64,000 nt of DNA from Theileria orientalis strain Shintoku (lineage: Eukaryota > Apicomplexa > Aconoidasida > Piroplasmida > Theileriidae): positions 744,001-808,000 of the forward strand of contig NC_025260.1 in assembly GCF_000740895.1 (NCBI RefSeq), written 5' to 3'. The notes beneath the pieces were generated by a model, which was given only the letters and a program-made list of their open reading frames with translations, was not told the origin of the DNA and ran no database searches. How positions within the stretch are numbered: the first letter of the stretch is position 1; each line of letters begins with the position of its first letter. Of the stretch, positions 48,383 to 58,892 are shown piece after piece. A program made the translations under genes and the position numbers.

Positions 48383-48577
48383 TTAGTTGTGGTACATGAA
48401 CAGCTTCTTCCGCGACGTTTGCACCTTCAGGTATATCAGGAAGCCGAAAAATCCAACCACGTGACCGACGAACAGCAGGAATATTATGTAGTCGAGCGGG
48501 TCCTTCTTAAACCGCTCGTACGCGAAGGAGAAGTTCCAGTAGTAGTTGCTGGGCGCCGAGAGCCGCATCCTGTCCAT
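48383..48577 (-). CDS. Small single-span membrane protein, 64 residues
   Basis: Single exon starting at ATG 48577. The N-terminal half is polar with several aromatics (YYWNFSFAYERFKKDP); one hydrophobic segment follows (YIIFLLFVGHVVGFFGFLIY) and the protein ends in a basic tail (QTSRKKLFMYHN). Codons are GC-rich in the same manner as the housekeeping genes around it, which supports a real gene. The shape suits a small subunit of a mitochondrial or ER membrane complex, but I do not recognise the family. Confidence 0.6.
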   Translation of the reverse strand: MDRMRLSAPSNYYWNFSFAYERFKKDPLDYIIFLLFVGHVVGFFGFLIYLKVQTSRKKLFMYHN

Positions 48578-48820
48578 TGCGAATGCCCCAAATTTATAAA
48601 CACACCAGTATATTTAGTAATATTTTAACAAAACGCGTGTTAATGTTTTTAAATGGCGGCCTTGTTCAGTTTATTGTGTAATTTGGAAGGTCCAACCACA
48701 CATACTATATTAAGCAATGAATGGTGAAAATAGCAATTAAAATGTTTAAAATAAATTAGAAAATAGGTTTGCTCGTGCTTTGAGTTGAAACCGGCCAGTG
48801 TGTAGTTGATCTGTACAGCT

Positions 48821-49770
48821 TCACTCCGAGTGTATCTTTTGATTCAACGCTACTGCTTTCTTTGAATAATTCCGGAGCACTTCCCTCGCGTAGTCCGTGA
48901 ACTTTTTCGATGCTGCGAATGCCGCTTCGACCATTGTGTTAATCTCCTCCAGGTGTATCTTGGACTTGTAGTCCATGTATATGATCTACGAAATTTTAGC
49001 TTGCTTGGTTAACACCACTGAGTGTGTTTGGCGCGACTTACTTTGTCTGTTGAGCTTTCCACTGCTACACACAACACTGCCGTCGATGCTTTCAGCTCCA
49101 TTTGGTTTGGGTCTGCATTTAACAGCTGTTTTATGTTGTCCGCTAACCTGTTAATATTATGGAATCCAGACTGATTACTGTTGAGGATGACACCAGGTCC
49201 TTTATTGCCACTCCTGCGTCCACCAGTGCCACTCCCACAGCGTTCAACACTGTGGACTTGATGCTTCCGTCGTACTCTATGATGTTCACGAACACGTTGA
49301 GTGAGCATCCTTTGTAGTAGTGCGATATTATCATTTCCTGGTAGGTCGATTTTACTGACAGCGACAGGTCCTTTATTACTCTTTCGTTTTGCGAGTTTTT
49401 AACCCTTTTCTCAGTTGCCATTACTATCTCACACCTAATATCTATCCTCTCCTCCGCAATTCCATATGTGTTTTTAGAACTTCTGGGATCCTACATCAAT
49501 AGAATAGACAAGTTGTCGTTTTTAAATAGTCTGTGTTTATTATTGCTAACGTTCATTTTTATTATCCCTTATGCTAATTGTTACCTCTTGTGGGCCCTTT
49601 ACGAGCACTTGCACTTTATTTAACCCTTGAATCAACTCCGATACTCCATCATAGTCCATAAAATCAACGCTACAGTCCGAGCCGCAGTACAGTTTTGTCT
49701 TTCTCAGCTCATCCTTCCTCCTTCCATCTAGTCTCAGTCCTTCTAGGCTAAAGTACTCTATTTTAGACAT
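48821..49770 (-). CDS. RRP41: Exosome core subunit RRP41-like (RNase PH fold)
   Basis: The first exon encodes KIEYFSLEGLRLDGRRKDEL, the classic RNase PH/Rrp41 start, followed by KVQVLVKGPQE, equivalent to the family's GNTKVLAAVYGPxE strand. The second exon starts DPRSSKNTYG and continues to YDGSIKSTVLNAVGVALVDA and GVAIKDL, matching the DGGTxxAxVNAxxxALxDAGIPMKD block. Later exons give MELKASTAVLCVAVESSTDK and a C-terminal helix (INTMVEAAFAASKKFTDYAR). In the nine-subunit ring this protein pairs with Rrp45; in eukaryotes the ring is usually inactive and feeds RNA to Dis3. The donor after IKDL is uncertain: GT at 49197 or one 2 bp away, of which only the second keeps phase with the next exon. 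Confidence 0.78.
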
Positions 49771-49969
49771 TATTATCACCAATTATTTCCCGTTTTATTT
49801 AATTTATTTTTATTTTACATTTTTGTCACATACAAATATTAATTTGCGCTTTTTTAATATGATTCTGTCGCCACACATATTTGCACACTGCTCCTATTTA
49901 TTCACATAAATCAAGTCTTGAAAACATTATTAAACATAAAGAATTGCGTGCAACTGTATACTAACTAGA

Positions 49970-51067
49970 TTATGCTGTTTTTGGCCTTGAAGATGATGAC
50001 TCTTCACTGTGGTTCATCTCTTCGCGTGGTCTCTTATTCGACGTAAACTCCTCTTCTTCCTCCTCCTCCTCGTCTTCAAAGTCCTCCTCATCTACACATC
50101 GTTATTTGCGTGTTTCAAGATGTTTCTAATTTTCTAATAATGACTACTTCCAGCTACCTTTCACTATTTAAGTTGTTTTATCTACATCGTTATCTGGTTG
50201 TAAACTTACAGAAATCTTCATCTTCGACGTCTGGTTGATTTTCCGGGTCAAACTCGTCATCTTCCTCGTCGTCCTCGCTCTTGTACTCAGCTTCGTAGAA
50301 CTTTTTCAAAACATCTGATATTGTTTATTACGGTTGTCAAAAGTTACCTTCGTCTTCTTCCTCCTCCTCGTCGTCCAATGCTTCGTCTGATGAGTAGTTA
50401 TATTCTGCTCCGTTGGAGTCGACTTGGTCCAGCACTTCCAGGTTCGGAAGACATTCAAACACAACATCTCTATAATTTTTCTCATTCGCCATAGGGTTCA
50501 TTGCGAGTCCCAAAACTACCAAGTCTGGCATGGTGTTCTAAATATTAGTAAGCTTTATGGGCTGTAACATCCACGGTAACTGTGGCTTGTTGAGTGCTCA
50601 TTAAATATGAGACAGTATACGCTAACTAGCTCTTTCTGCTATGCACTCGATGTGTGTCTATAATATTTCTAAGTTACATAGTTTCTAGTTTATACCAATG
50701 ATTCGACATCTTTTGGGTTTTTGAGATGGTTACCGCCCATCTGCAGTATCTTCAGGTTTGGGAACAGCTTCGGGATCATCGTGAACACTATCGGATCCGA
50801 GATATAGTTGTCCGTCAACTCCAGCACCTTCAGGTTAGGCATTTCCGGGAAGTTGGTCAGCGAGGTCAGGCCCGTTCCGTTGAGAGACAGTTTGCTTAGG
50901 TTTCTGAACTTTTCGAGTTTCTCTCCTTCTTCCATTGATATTGTCTTGATTGAGGAGCCGTCCAGTATCAGCTCCTTGACTTTCAAATACACACTTGGAT
51001 TATCGGCTTCTTCCACACCGTATTCTTCTCTTAGGTTTTTCAGATGGCTTTCCAGTACTGAATCCAT
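49970..51067 (-). CDS. ANP32: ANP32-like acidic leucine-rich nuclear phosphoprotein
   Basis: The first exon (to about 50694) encodes leucine-rich repeats: VKELILDGSSIKTISM, FRNLSKLSLNGTGLTSLTNF, MPNLKVLELTDNYISDPIVF and FPNLKILQMGGNHL. The next exon has the LRR cap of this family (VVFECLPNLEVLDQVD). The last exons are acidic (DEALDDEEEEEDEG, SEDDEEDDEFDPENQPD) and end in a basic NLS-like KRPREE and SSSSRPKTA. ANP32 proteins are nuclear and act in histone handling, phosphatase-2A inhibition and RNA export in other eukaryotes. The order and length fit well. Small introns split the acidic tail. Confidence 0.85.
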
Positions 51068-51482
51068 TTTGAAAACTTGGTGCGACTAAAAAATATTTCG
51101 GTCTCTATTTAGTGGACGCTCTATAACGTTAACAAACACTAGAAATTGTACAATGTGTTATCTAATATTTACTTATAATATACTGTAGATTAATGATGAT
51201 TAATTGGATTTTGTCTCTTATAAACTTTGTTTAATTAAAATTGCGTACCTATTGGGTGCCAGGAGAAGGTCTAGGTTATCACGTTATCGATTTACGTTAA
51301 CAATTTCTGGTTTAAAGATTTTCAATTCAAGGTTGTGGAACTCGAACGTTTGTTTGTTTATTTGCTGTGGTTGCAGGTCAAATTGTCAAATTATGTGGTA
51401 CACCACATACACATAAAGATTCCAAAAAGTCTCCCTATTACCAAAATATTAAAACACAAATTTAACACATTATTATTTTCAC
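51068..51482. other. Intergenic spacer, about 415 bp
   Basis: AT-rich spacer between ANP32 and WBP11, two tandem minus-strand genes. One GATTCCA word is at 51418-51424. No coding exon beyond those assigned was seen. Confidence 0.5.
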
Positions 51483-52658
51483 TCATTGTTTCGGTTTTTT
51501 GTCCTGGTTGTTCCTTTTTAATCTGCAGATAAATTAATTACTTAATTGTTTGTTCTTTGTTGGATCTTTATAATTTCGGCCTTTCGCCTTCACTAATTCT
51601 TATTTGTTCTCTTACCTTACTTGCGATGGTACGAAATACTTGCTTAGTGGCACCTTAGCCTGTTCCGGTTCCTTTTTTTCCTCCTGAACTTGCTTTTGCT
51701 CGTGTGTTTGTTGCATTACGCTTGGGTGTATGTTCATCATTATTGGTGGCGGCTGCGGTCTAAAATTCATGATGTTTGGCATCATTGGTATTTGCAAGAA
51801 TGGAGCCATTGGCGGTACTGGTGGCATTGGAGCAACTGGCATCTGCATTGGTGTGTAAGGGCCTGGTGCTTGAATCACATTGGGAGGAGGTCTGGGTGTA
51901 TAGCTGGAATTATTCATCGGTTGGGCTGTCTTCTTTTCCTAAATTAGCGAATTAGTGTAAATGTCAATTATAACTTCCTGGTTCCTCTTCTTACCTCCTT
52001 TTTGTGCAGTTTTGGCATATGGCTCCTTAGTTCCAATTCAAACTCGTCTGGAGGTTCTGGGTCGTGAAATCCCTTTTTATTCTTTTTTGGCTCCTTTTCT
52101 ACTGGTTTGTTTTTCAATTCCCCCTCGATTTCTATTACACATCTTGGTTTATCTTCGGAATCGGTTGAGTAATCCGATTCGTCTGTGTATTTGTTAAATC
52201 ATGTCGTTATTACAATAAATGAGCACTCTAATACTTACCTGATGAACTCTTTTCTTCTGACTCATCACTTTCAGTTTCTAAACCATAATGATTTCCGTAA
52301 TCGTCGATGCGTATCTATACGTACCCTGTTCCTCCTTATCCTTCACTTGTTTTGTTTTATTGTATTGATCCCATAACTTTTCTATTTTTTCCTTTCTTTC
52401 GAGAGACTCTGCGTCGATCCTTCCAATGATTGCTACATGGTCGTTACAACGTGTATCATTGGTATAAATTACCTTTATGCGTTAACTCGTCCAACTCCTT
52501 CTTCAATTTTTCTGGGTCTTCCAGAAGCTTCTTTGATGTTTTCACTTCTAATCTCGCCTTTTTTCTCTGAATTCCATATTTATTTCCTGAATATCGCTCA
52601 CCTTCTCCTTCTCCTTCTTTTTAATTCTTTTGTTATATACTTCAATTGGCGTTGGCAT
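51483..52658 (-). CDS. WBP11: WBP11-like proline-rich splicing factor
   Basis: Several short exons starting at ATG 52658 and ending at TGA 51483. The N-terminus is lysine-rich (MPTPIEVYNKRIKKKEKEK), then KKLLEDPEKLKKELDELTHK and IIGRIDAESLERKEKIEKLW, the helical WBP11/NpwBP motif. An acidic/serine part follows, and then a proline- and methionine-rich stretch (PRPPPNVIQAPGPYTPM, MPPVPPMAPFLQ) that would bind WW domains. The C-terminal block VPLSKYFVPSQVR, with a last exon adding LKRNNQDKK, matches the conserved WBP11 tail. In animals the protein sits in late spliceosomes. The final exon was joined by phase through acceptor ctgcag; without it the protein would end at TAA just after QVR. Confidence 0.7.
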
Positions 52659-52905
52659 TTTTATTATCAAATATCAATTTAAAAGAAATATCATATTTAT
52701 TTTTTTTTACTAGGTCATTAATTCGAACATAAACACATACTAGCCTTCCCTCGTTTACACCTTGGGGTGTACCATCATATAAACAAACTAACTAGTTTAC
52801 ACATACTCTTATACCTTATATATTTTTATCTGTTACTGAATATTCGTGGACTCATAAATGTTAAAATTTATTAAAATTACAACACTTTAAAATTTGACTT
52901 AAACT

Positions 52906-54480
52906 TTACTTTGGCTCTTCTGCCGGCTGGTTGTTTCCCACTGCTACGTCTTCCTTTGTTTTCGCTGACACTTCGTTCTGGTCTTGGAAGTTATATATTG
53001 AGTCTCTGTTGTTTTGGAAGTTTTTCAGCTGCTTCACCAGGTCCGTCAGCCTCTCTTTCGGCGAGTTTTTAACTATGCTCAGCTGCTTCCCCTTGAACTT
53101 CAGCGTGTCTCTCACGAAGCGCAGCCTATCCTCTGTGTTCTGCATTGCCAGTGCGTCGTACCTTTCCGACGCGTTAAGGTGGTAGTCGAATGCTGCGTAT
53201 GCTGCTATTTGTGCGAATCCCTGGTTGATTGTGTTTTCGATGTTGAACTTGTTCAGCCTGTCGTCGATGACGTCGAAGAGCTTACTTCTGTTCTTCACTC
53301 TCGTGTGTGCGTAAGGCTGCTCCAGCAGTTGCATGATTTCTGCTTCTGCTGTGTTGCACGTTTCGTACAGGTTAACTATTTCGTCCACTAGTTTTGGCAC
53401 GTTTTCTGGTTCCTTCAACACCGGCTCGTCTTCGTACGGTGACACCAGTGCCTTTATGAACGGCTCTTCCAGCACCACTCTGTTGATCAGCACTCTTCCT
53501 AGCACTCTTCCTGTCACTATCAGGTTCTCTCCTGATCCGTCTACTACTACCTTCTTCGATATTAGTTCTGCGTACACTGCCAGTGGTGCCAGTTGCAACG
53601 ACTCTGGACTTAAAAAGCACAATCCGTATACCTGAACATTTACATTTTTTCCTAATTATTTTATTTAACTTACTTCCTTTTCTCCCAGCTTATCTATTAT
53701 TGAGTTAAATATGCTTTCCACGTGCTTTCCTCTAAATCTAATAGAGTCTTCAAATCCCAGCTGCAGCGGGTTCGGGTTCAGCGAGTACTGGTCGATCAGT
53801 ATTGGGAAGAACGAGAGCACCTTCTTCCCTGGCGCCCATTCCACTGGCCACTCGTTGATTCTACCGTTTGACACTCCTATTTCGTATTCTTCCACGTTCA
53901 ACTCGGTATTTAACCCTGAACCGTACAGTGCCGGCCTTTCTCCTCTTTCTATATCCTCTGTCGATTTACCGTCCACGTTGGTGGTCACTGTTTTAATCTC
54001 CTCATTCTCATACTCCTTATTTTCTTCCAGACTCTTTTCAGAACCTTCGGTTTCTGTTGTTTTAGTTATTGAATCCCAGTCGAAATATTTGTTATCGTCC
54101 GACGATTCTACACCTTCTGTTAATTCGGACATATGATCTGTGTTGTCTATATATACTGCATTTTCTTTTTCCATTCTTTCAGACACTGATTTATAGTCAT
54201 TTTCGTTTCCAGAGAGGTTTAAATTTTCCGGATCGATGCTCAGATCATCCTTCAGTCTTGATAACACCCTCGTAACCTTAAGTGGCTGTGACTTTCGATT
54301 TAAAGATTTTCTTTGTAAATTAGAAGGAATGAAAGAGAGCGGTGATTTGAGACATGTCAATCTGGTATTTCTATATATACACTCAACTCTAGTTGAAATA
54401 TTAACATTATTTGCGATTAAAACATATAAAACAAAGTAACAGAATACACTTAAAACCTTACACATATACATTATATTCAC
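52906..54480 (-). CDS. LON substrate-binding domain protein with probable apicoplast leader
   Basis: Exons 53674-54480 and 52906-53631 give 510 residues. The N-terminus has a hydrophobic segment (VLSVFCYFVLYVLIANNV) and then basic residues (RLTCLKSPLSFIPSNLQRK), like a bipartite plastid leader. After an acidic low-complexity stretch the conserved part starts at KVLSFFPILIDQYSLNPNPL and continues SIRFRGKHVESIFNSIID, YGLCFLSPESLQ and GSGENLIVTGRVLGRVLINR, which resembles the N-terminal domain of Lon proteases. A helical C-terminal half follows. No AAA+ ATPase or protease domain is present. Plants and cyanobacteria have similar LON-domain-only proteins; the role is unclear. The leader is AT-rich and the core GC-richer. 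Confidence 0.7.
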
Positions 54481-54679
54481 ACATTATAAAATTGAGTTTG
54501 GTTATAACTTAAAATATCAACTCATATTAATTATTATGTTGTTTGATTACATACAGGATTCCATATCAAACCCCCATTGATAAAACTCAAATTAATAACT
54601 ATATTAGTTAAGGTTTATTTTTAACAAAACAATGTTAACATAAACTCAATTGACGTGTATATAAATTTAAATTATAAAT

Positions 54680-55075
54680 ATGAATAAGAAATTGGATACT
54701 TTACTGGGTACACTAAATAGGATAAAGGATATAGCATTAAAATTTAAGAATCCAAACTTCAATTCATATTTTTATAAAAAGGTAATATTATTTGTTATTT
54801 TGGAATTATATTTGCTGAAAAATAGATATGTTAAATATTACATTTTTAAAACTATAATTATCTAACACATACCGTTATAAATATTTTTTATTCTAGTTTA
54901 TATTTAAATATAGGCTGAAGATGCTGCTGCAATGCTTAATCAAAAGCGTGATTCCATTTCTCAGCGGGAAATAGATAGTATGATGGAAGAATATAATGAA
55001 CTCGAAGATGTGTTGAATAGACAACAATCCGTACAAAATATGTACTATAGTAATGAACCTAAAGTTGAAAAATAA
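54680..55075 (+). CDS. ISD11: ISD11-like LYR-family protein
   Basis: Two exons, 54680-54781 and 54914-55075, give 87 residues. The pattern follows LYRM4/ISD11: a first helix (LLGTLNRIKDIALKFKNPNF), an aromatic segment NSYFYKKAEDAA at the place of the YRxYxxRRxRDAF motif, then helices (REIDSMMEEYNELEDVLNRQ) and the end QSVQNMYYSNEPKVEK, comparable to the family's QLYSTDKLIIE. ISD11 stabilises the cysteine desulfurase Nfs1 in mitochondrial Fe-S cluster assembly with an acyl carrier protein. The canonical LYR tripeptide is not kept (LNR at that place), so the identification is tentative. The gene is AT-rich throughout. Confidence 0.55.
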
Positions 55076-55360
55076 TATTAGAATTTATATACTTATTATT
55101 TTACTTTTTATTCTTGCACCTGATAATATCTTGTTGCGTACACAAACATTACTATGTTTTATTAGCTGAATCAATGGTAAAATTATTTTAAAATATTTTT
55201 TGTTTTAATAATTTGATGTGTGTTCATCGAACTGTTGATTAATAGGGAGATGCTCTTATTTAATTTTATAATATTCAGTTGTTAATTAGGTCATGGGTTA
55301 ACTGATCTGATTTAGCATTTATTGTCAAAAACACACTATAGAATAAAATAGGATTGAAAT

Positions 55361-57434
55361 ATGAATCCTGAACATGGAAGTGCCGATGAATACACACTTC
55401 CTGAAAGTAATACACATACTCACAGTAAAAGGAATCTTAATGAATTCAGAGATATAGATTTAAACACACCTAGCTCAGATGGCCCAGTTATACCGGTTTT
55501 GGAGTTGGACTTGCACAAAAATTATGGAATCAAACGGGAGCCGCTGAAAGCCAAGCCGGACTCAACTTTGAGGAATCCTCTCATTAGCGTTGTATTCAGT
55601 AGGCAGGATACTAACACACCGACACTGTCGCCTCTGTCAAGGCAGCACAAGAGTATAATTGCAATCGCGTTCTTCCTGACGTTCCTCTCCAACTGCGTCG
55701 GACACCTGATAAGGGAGCCGCTGTTTACGACCAAGGTTAACATACAAAAGAGTTTTGGAAGTACCACGCTGCAGCTGGCATACCTGGACATCGCATACCT
55801 GGCTTCGTATTCAATTGGCCAGTTCATAACGCCAATAGTGTTCCCAAGGTCACACATCGTCATGTTCGTCTGCTTCTGCCACCTGCTCTTGGGGATTTGC
55901 CACTTTTTCCTGTTTCTACTGAATAATTTATCGGGCTTTGTTGTAATATATGGAGTTACAGGGTTCTCTTGCGCTATTTTGTGGCTGGCTCTGTACAATG
56001 ACCTGCACTCGTGGCTGCCCATAAACTATAGAATGCTCCTCATCACATTCTGGTGTTGCGCAGCCGAGTTAGGTAAGTGAATTAGGCATAAAACGTTAAA
56101 ATGAATGGTGAATTGATGTAAAATAGAAACTAGATACTATTGGTACAGAGTTATTTTATTCAGACTCATGTATTTTATGCAGGACTGTGCTTTGGGATCA
56201 TCATGTGCGCCCACGTTCAGACCACGACGAGGTGGAAAGTGCTCTTCATGATAACAGCAGCCTTCAACTTCCTCACGTTCATGCTGCTGTTCACGTGTTA
56301 CATAAAGCCGAAACCAAACTCAGGAGATTCTGAGCAGTTGGAAGTGTACGTGCCACGGGAGAAGCTGTTCGACCCGGTGAGCATTAGCAAGGAAAACTAC
56401 AGAAACATCGTGAGCGGGATTAAGAGAATATGGCAGCAGGCGCCGGTGGAGGTGGACCTCCTGCCGACGATCGAGGCATCGGAGCTTGCAACGAGTAGAA
56501 GTCGCGCGATAAGGCTGTGCAAATACCTGGGTAAGAAGGTGGGACAGTTCTTCAGGAGGACTGGGAAGCGGGTATTGTTCATAGTGAGGGTGCACCTGGA
56601 CGTCATGAAGAGGGTCCAGTACCTGACGCTGTACACAGTGGGCTACACGTCGCTCAAATCGGCAAGGAACTGCTTCGCATTTTGGATATCGTTCTACCTC
56701 ACGACGAACCTGAAGTACTCGATACAGTACGGCATCTACGCCACGCTCGTGTTTCAGCTGGGCTCGTGCGCAGGGTCGCTGATCGCAGGCATGTTCAGCA
56801 AGCTCGTGCTGCAGAACCACCACCTGACGGGGTGCAGCATATCCGCAGTGTTCAGCTTCCTGATGCTGGCGCTCGTCTACTTCATGGACCTGGGCACAAT
56901 ATGGAAGTGTTTCACGTACGTATTCCTGGTAGGCCTGGCCACAAATTGCACGGAGATGCTGATAACGACCAGGGGCCTCAAGGCGCTCTGCGACCAGAGT
57001 TTAAGTAAGTTTCTGTGCAACACGCGCATACACAGTTTCTTAGACGAGGAGGAGAAGGACTACTCGGTGTCACTGGGTACAACGCTGTCAATAGCAAACT
57101 TCTTGTCTGTCTTCCAAGGGTACATATCGATCTACATAGCACACCAGTAAGTTATAAGTGAGGAAGAAGTGGCAGATGCTATTTATTTAGAGGGTAGATA
57201 TGTGTAGGAATGATGAAGTGTGGTATAATAGATAGGTAAACAGTAGAGTAACAAATGGTCAGTTCCTGTGCCATTGCTATCATAGTGTGTGTAAGTGCAT
57301 TTAAATTATGTTTTTGCAGCTTCGGATGGAATAAGATGTTCCTCTATCTAATACTAATGATGTTTTTGTCCACTGGGGCACTAGGAGTGCCTTCCAGGAA
57401 AGAAATAGAGAGGTTAAAGCACCCAGTACTGTAG
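55361..57434 (+). CDS. Major facilitator superfamily transporter
   Basis: Three exons: the first ends after CAAEL near 56070, the second runs 56183-57150, and the last ends at TAG 57434. The N-terminal 100 residues are hydrophilic. The membrane part follows: IIAIAFFLTFLSNCVGHLIR, LAYLDIAYLASYSIGQFI, FVCFCHLLLGICHFFLFLL, then a cytosolic loop of about 100 residues and a second half (IYATLVFQLGSCAGSLIAGM, YVFLVGLATNCTEML). The first-half motif with REPLFTT and DIAYLASYSIGQF resembles the organophosphate/SLC37-type antiporters (GlpT, UhpT). The substrate cannot be deduced. The core is GC-rich, the N-terminus AT-rich. Confidence 0.75.
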
Positions 57435-57594
57435 TTTCAAGTGTATTTTAATGTATTCACATGTTGTTGTGTTCTATATAGGCATTGTTGTATTATATTC
57501 TGATAAGATCACCAGTTGTGGAAACTTTTGTGCAAAGGCACTTAAAACCTAATAATAGCATTAAAACGTTTTAATTTTTAATATATGGACAAAT

Positions 57595-58722
57595 ATGAGT
57601 AGTTCTTTGAGGGATCTTATGCGAAGAGAGAAGGAATCTCGGAAGAGGACCTCTACAGAAACTACTGACTCGAATAAACAAAAAATACAAAAAACATCGC
57701 AACCTGAGTATGACAAAGTAAAGGATGACGGGAAACCTACATTTAGTGCGTCTACAAATCCCAAACCTGAACATAAAGTAGCAGAATCGCTCAAACTGCC
57801 GGCAGATTTCTTTGATGAACCCACGCAACACACTCACAATTCTGCCAGTTCTCTTGATTATGGCGTAGATGGTACCTCAGAGCAGTTGGAATTTAAAGCG
57901 CCGGCGCCTTTGAATTTAAACAGGGACGCGCAACCGAATCCGCAGTTTAACCCGGCACTGCTGGAGGAGCCGGGAGAACTCGACGTCCTCGAGGAGACCT
58001 ATGAAGTACTCGAAGATGACCCTGAACAGTCCGACGCAGCGACGGACGTAGATGAGCGGAAGGTCCGCCGTCCCAAGGAGTCTCCTGAGGAAGGCAAGCC
58101 GGAAGACATCGAGGTTCTCGACGAGGCGAGGCTGGTCTACGATCAGCTGAACACCGCCTACTGCAGCAACTTCGAGTTCGAGCACGAGAGGATCCTCAGG
58201 GAGGCTGGCATTCAGGACGACGGCACTGGCGCCGCCGCCCTCGCCGGCGTGGAGAGTGACGATGAGTCTGAGGAGGCGAGGAGCAGGAGCGTGATAACGT
58301 CCTCGAACTTCGGCGCCGCAAACCTGTCAGTCAGCGCCAGCGAGAACCTGCCCGTCGGCTTCTTCGACGACCAGAACGTGGACGCCAAGGCTCGTGGGAA
58401 GCTGACCGCTAAGGAGGCGCGTCAGAGGATACGGGAGCTGTCGAGGAAGCGTGCCCTTTACCTGAACGAGGCCAAGTACGTTCAGCAGAAGTTCCTGGAG
58501 GGCCACCGGGAGCGGCTGCGCATGGAGAACGACCAGGTTGAGGGCTCTGAGGCCCTGAGGCAGCTCCAGCATAAACTCACTGAGATTAAGGGCGAGCTTG
58601 TGCTTGACTCCTCCGACCTTAAGGTCGACCCTGACAGGGACGCCAAGGTTGAGCATGTTCTGGGCGATTACGCTGACCTTGACTACGACGACCTCTCCTG
58701 GATGTCCAGGTCATTGGTATAG
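57595..58722 (+). CDS. ZNF830/CCDC16-like nuclear protein lacking the zinc finger
   Basis: Single exon, 375 residues. The N-terminus LRDLMRREKESRKR resembles the ZNF830 start, but the C2H2 finger that follows in animals is missing. Two copies of a short motif appear, LPADFFDEP near residue 69 and LPVGFFDDQNVDAKAR near residue 250; the second is the hallmark wording of the ZNF830 C-terminal part. A coiled, highly charged region follows (AKEARQRIRELSRKRALYLN) and the protein ends with the acidic aromatic stretch GDYADLDYDDLSWMSRSL. Codons shift from AT-rich to GC-rich near 57890. Animal ZNF830 is linked to the spliceosome and genome stability. The assignment rests on short motifs only. Confidence 0.5.
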   Translation: MSSSLRDLMRREKESRKRTSTETTDSNKQKIQKTSQPEYDKVKDDGKPTFSASTNPKPEHKVAESLKLPADFFDEPTQHTHNSASSLDYGVDGTSEQLEFKAPAPLNLNRDAQPNPQFNPALLEEPGELDVLEETYEVLEDDPEQSDAATDVDERKVRRPKESPEEGKPEDIEVLDEARLVYDQLNTAYCSNFEFEHERILREAGIQDDGTGAAALAGVESDDESEEARSRSVITSSNFGAANLSVSASENLPVGFFDDQNVDAKARGKLTAKEARQRIRELSRKRALYLNEAKYVQQKFLEGHRERLRMENDQVEGSEALRQLQHKLTEIKGELVLDSSDLKVDPDRDAKVEHVLGDYADLDYDDLSWMSRSLV

Positions 58723-58892
58723 CCATAACCTGACTTGTAAATCAATATTATTGTGATCTATTTTGTTTGTTTTAATCATTGATCAGCATTTGGTAGTTGC
58801 TGTTACGCATTTAATTATACTTTAGGTAGTAGTTATTGCAAATTTACGAGCTGAGCACTTGTCTTATGCTGTATATTTTTGAATAGATTCTA

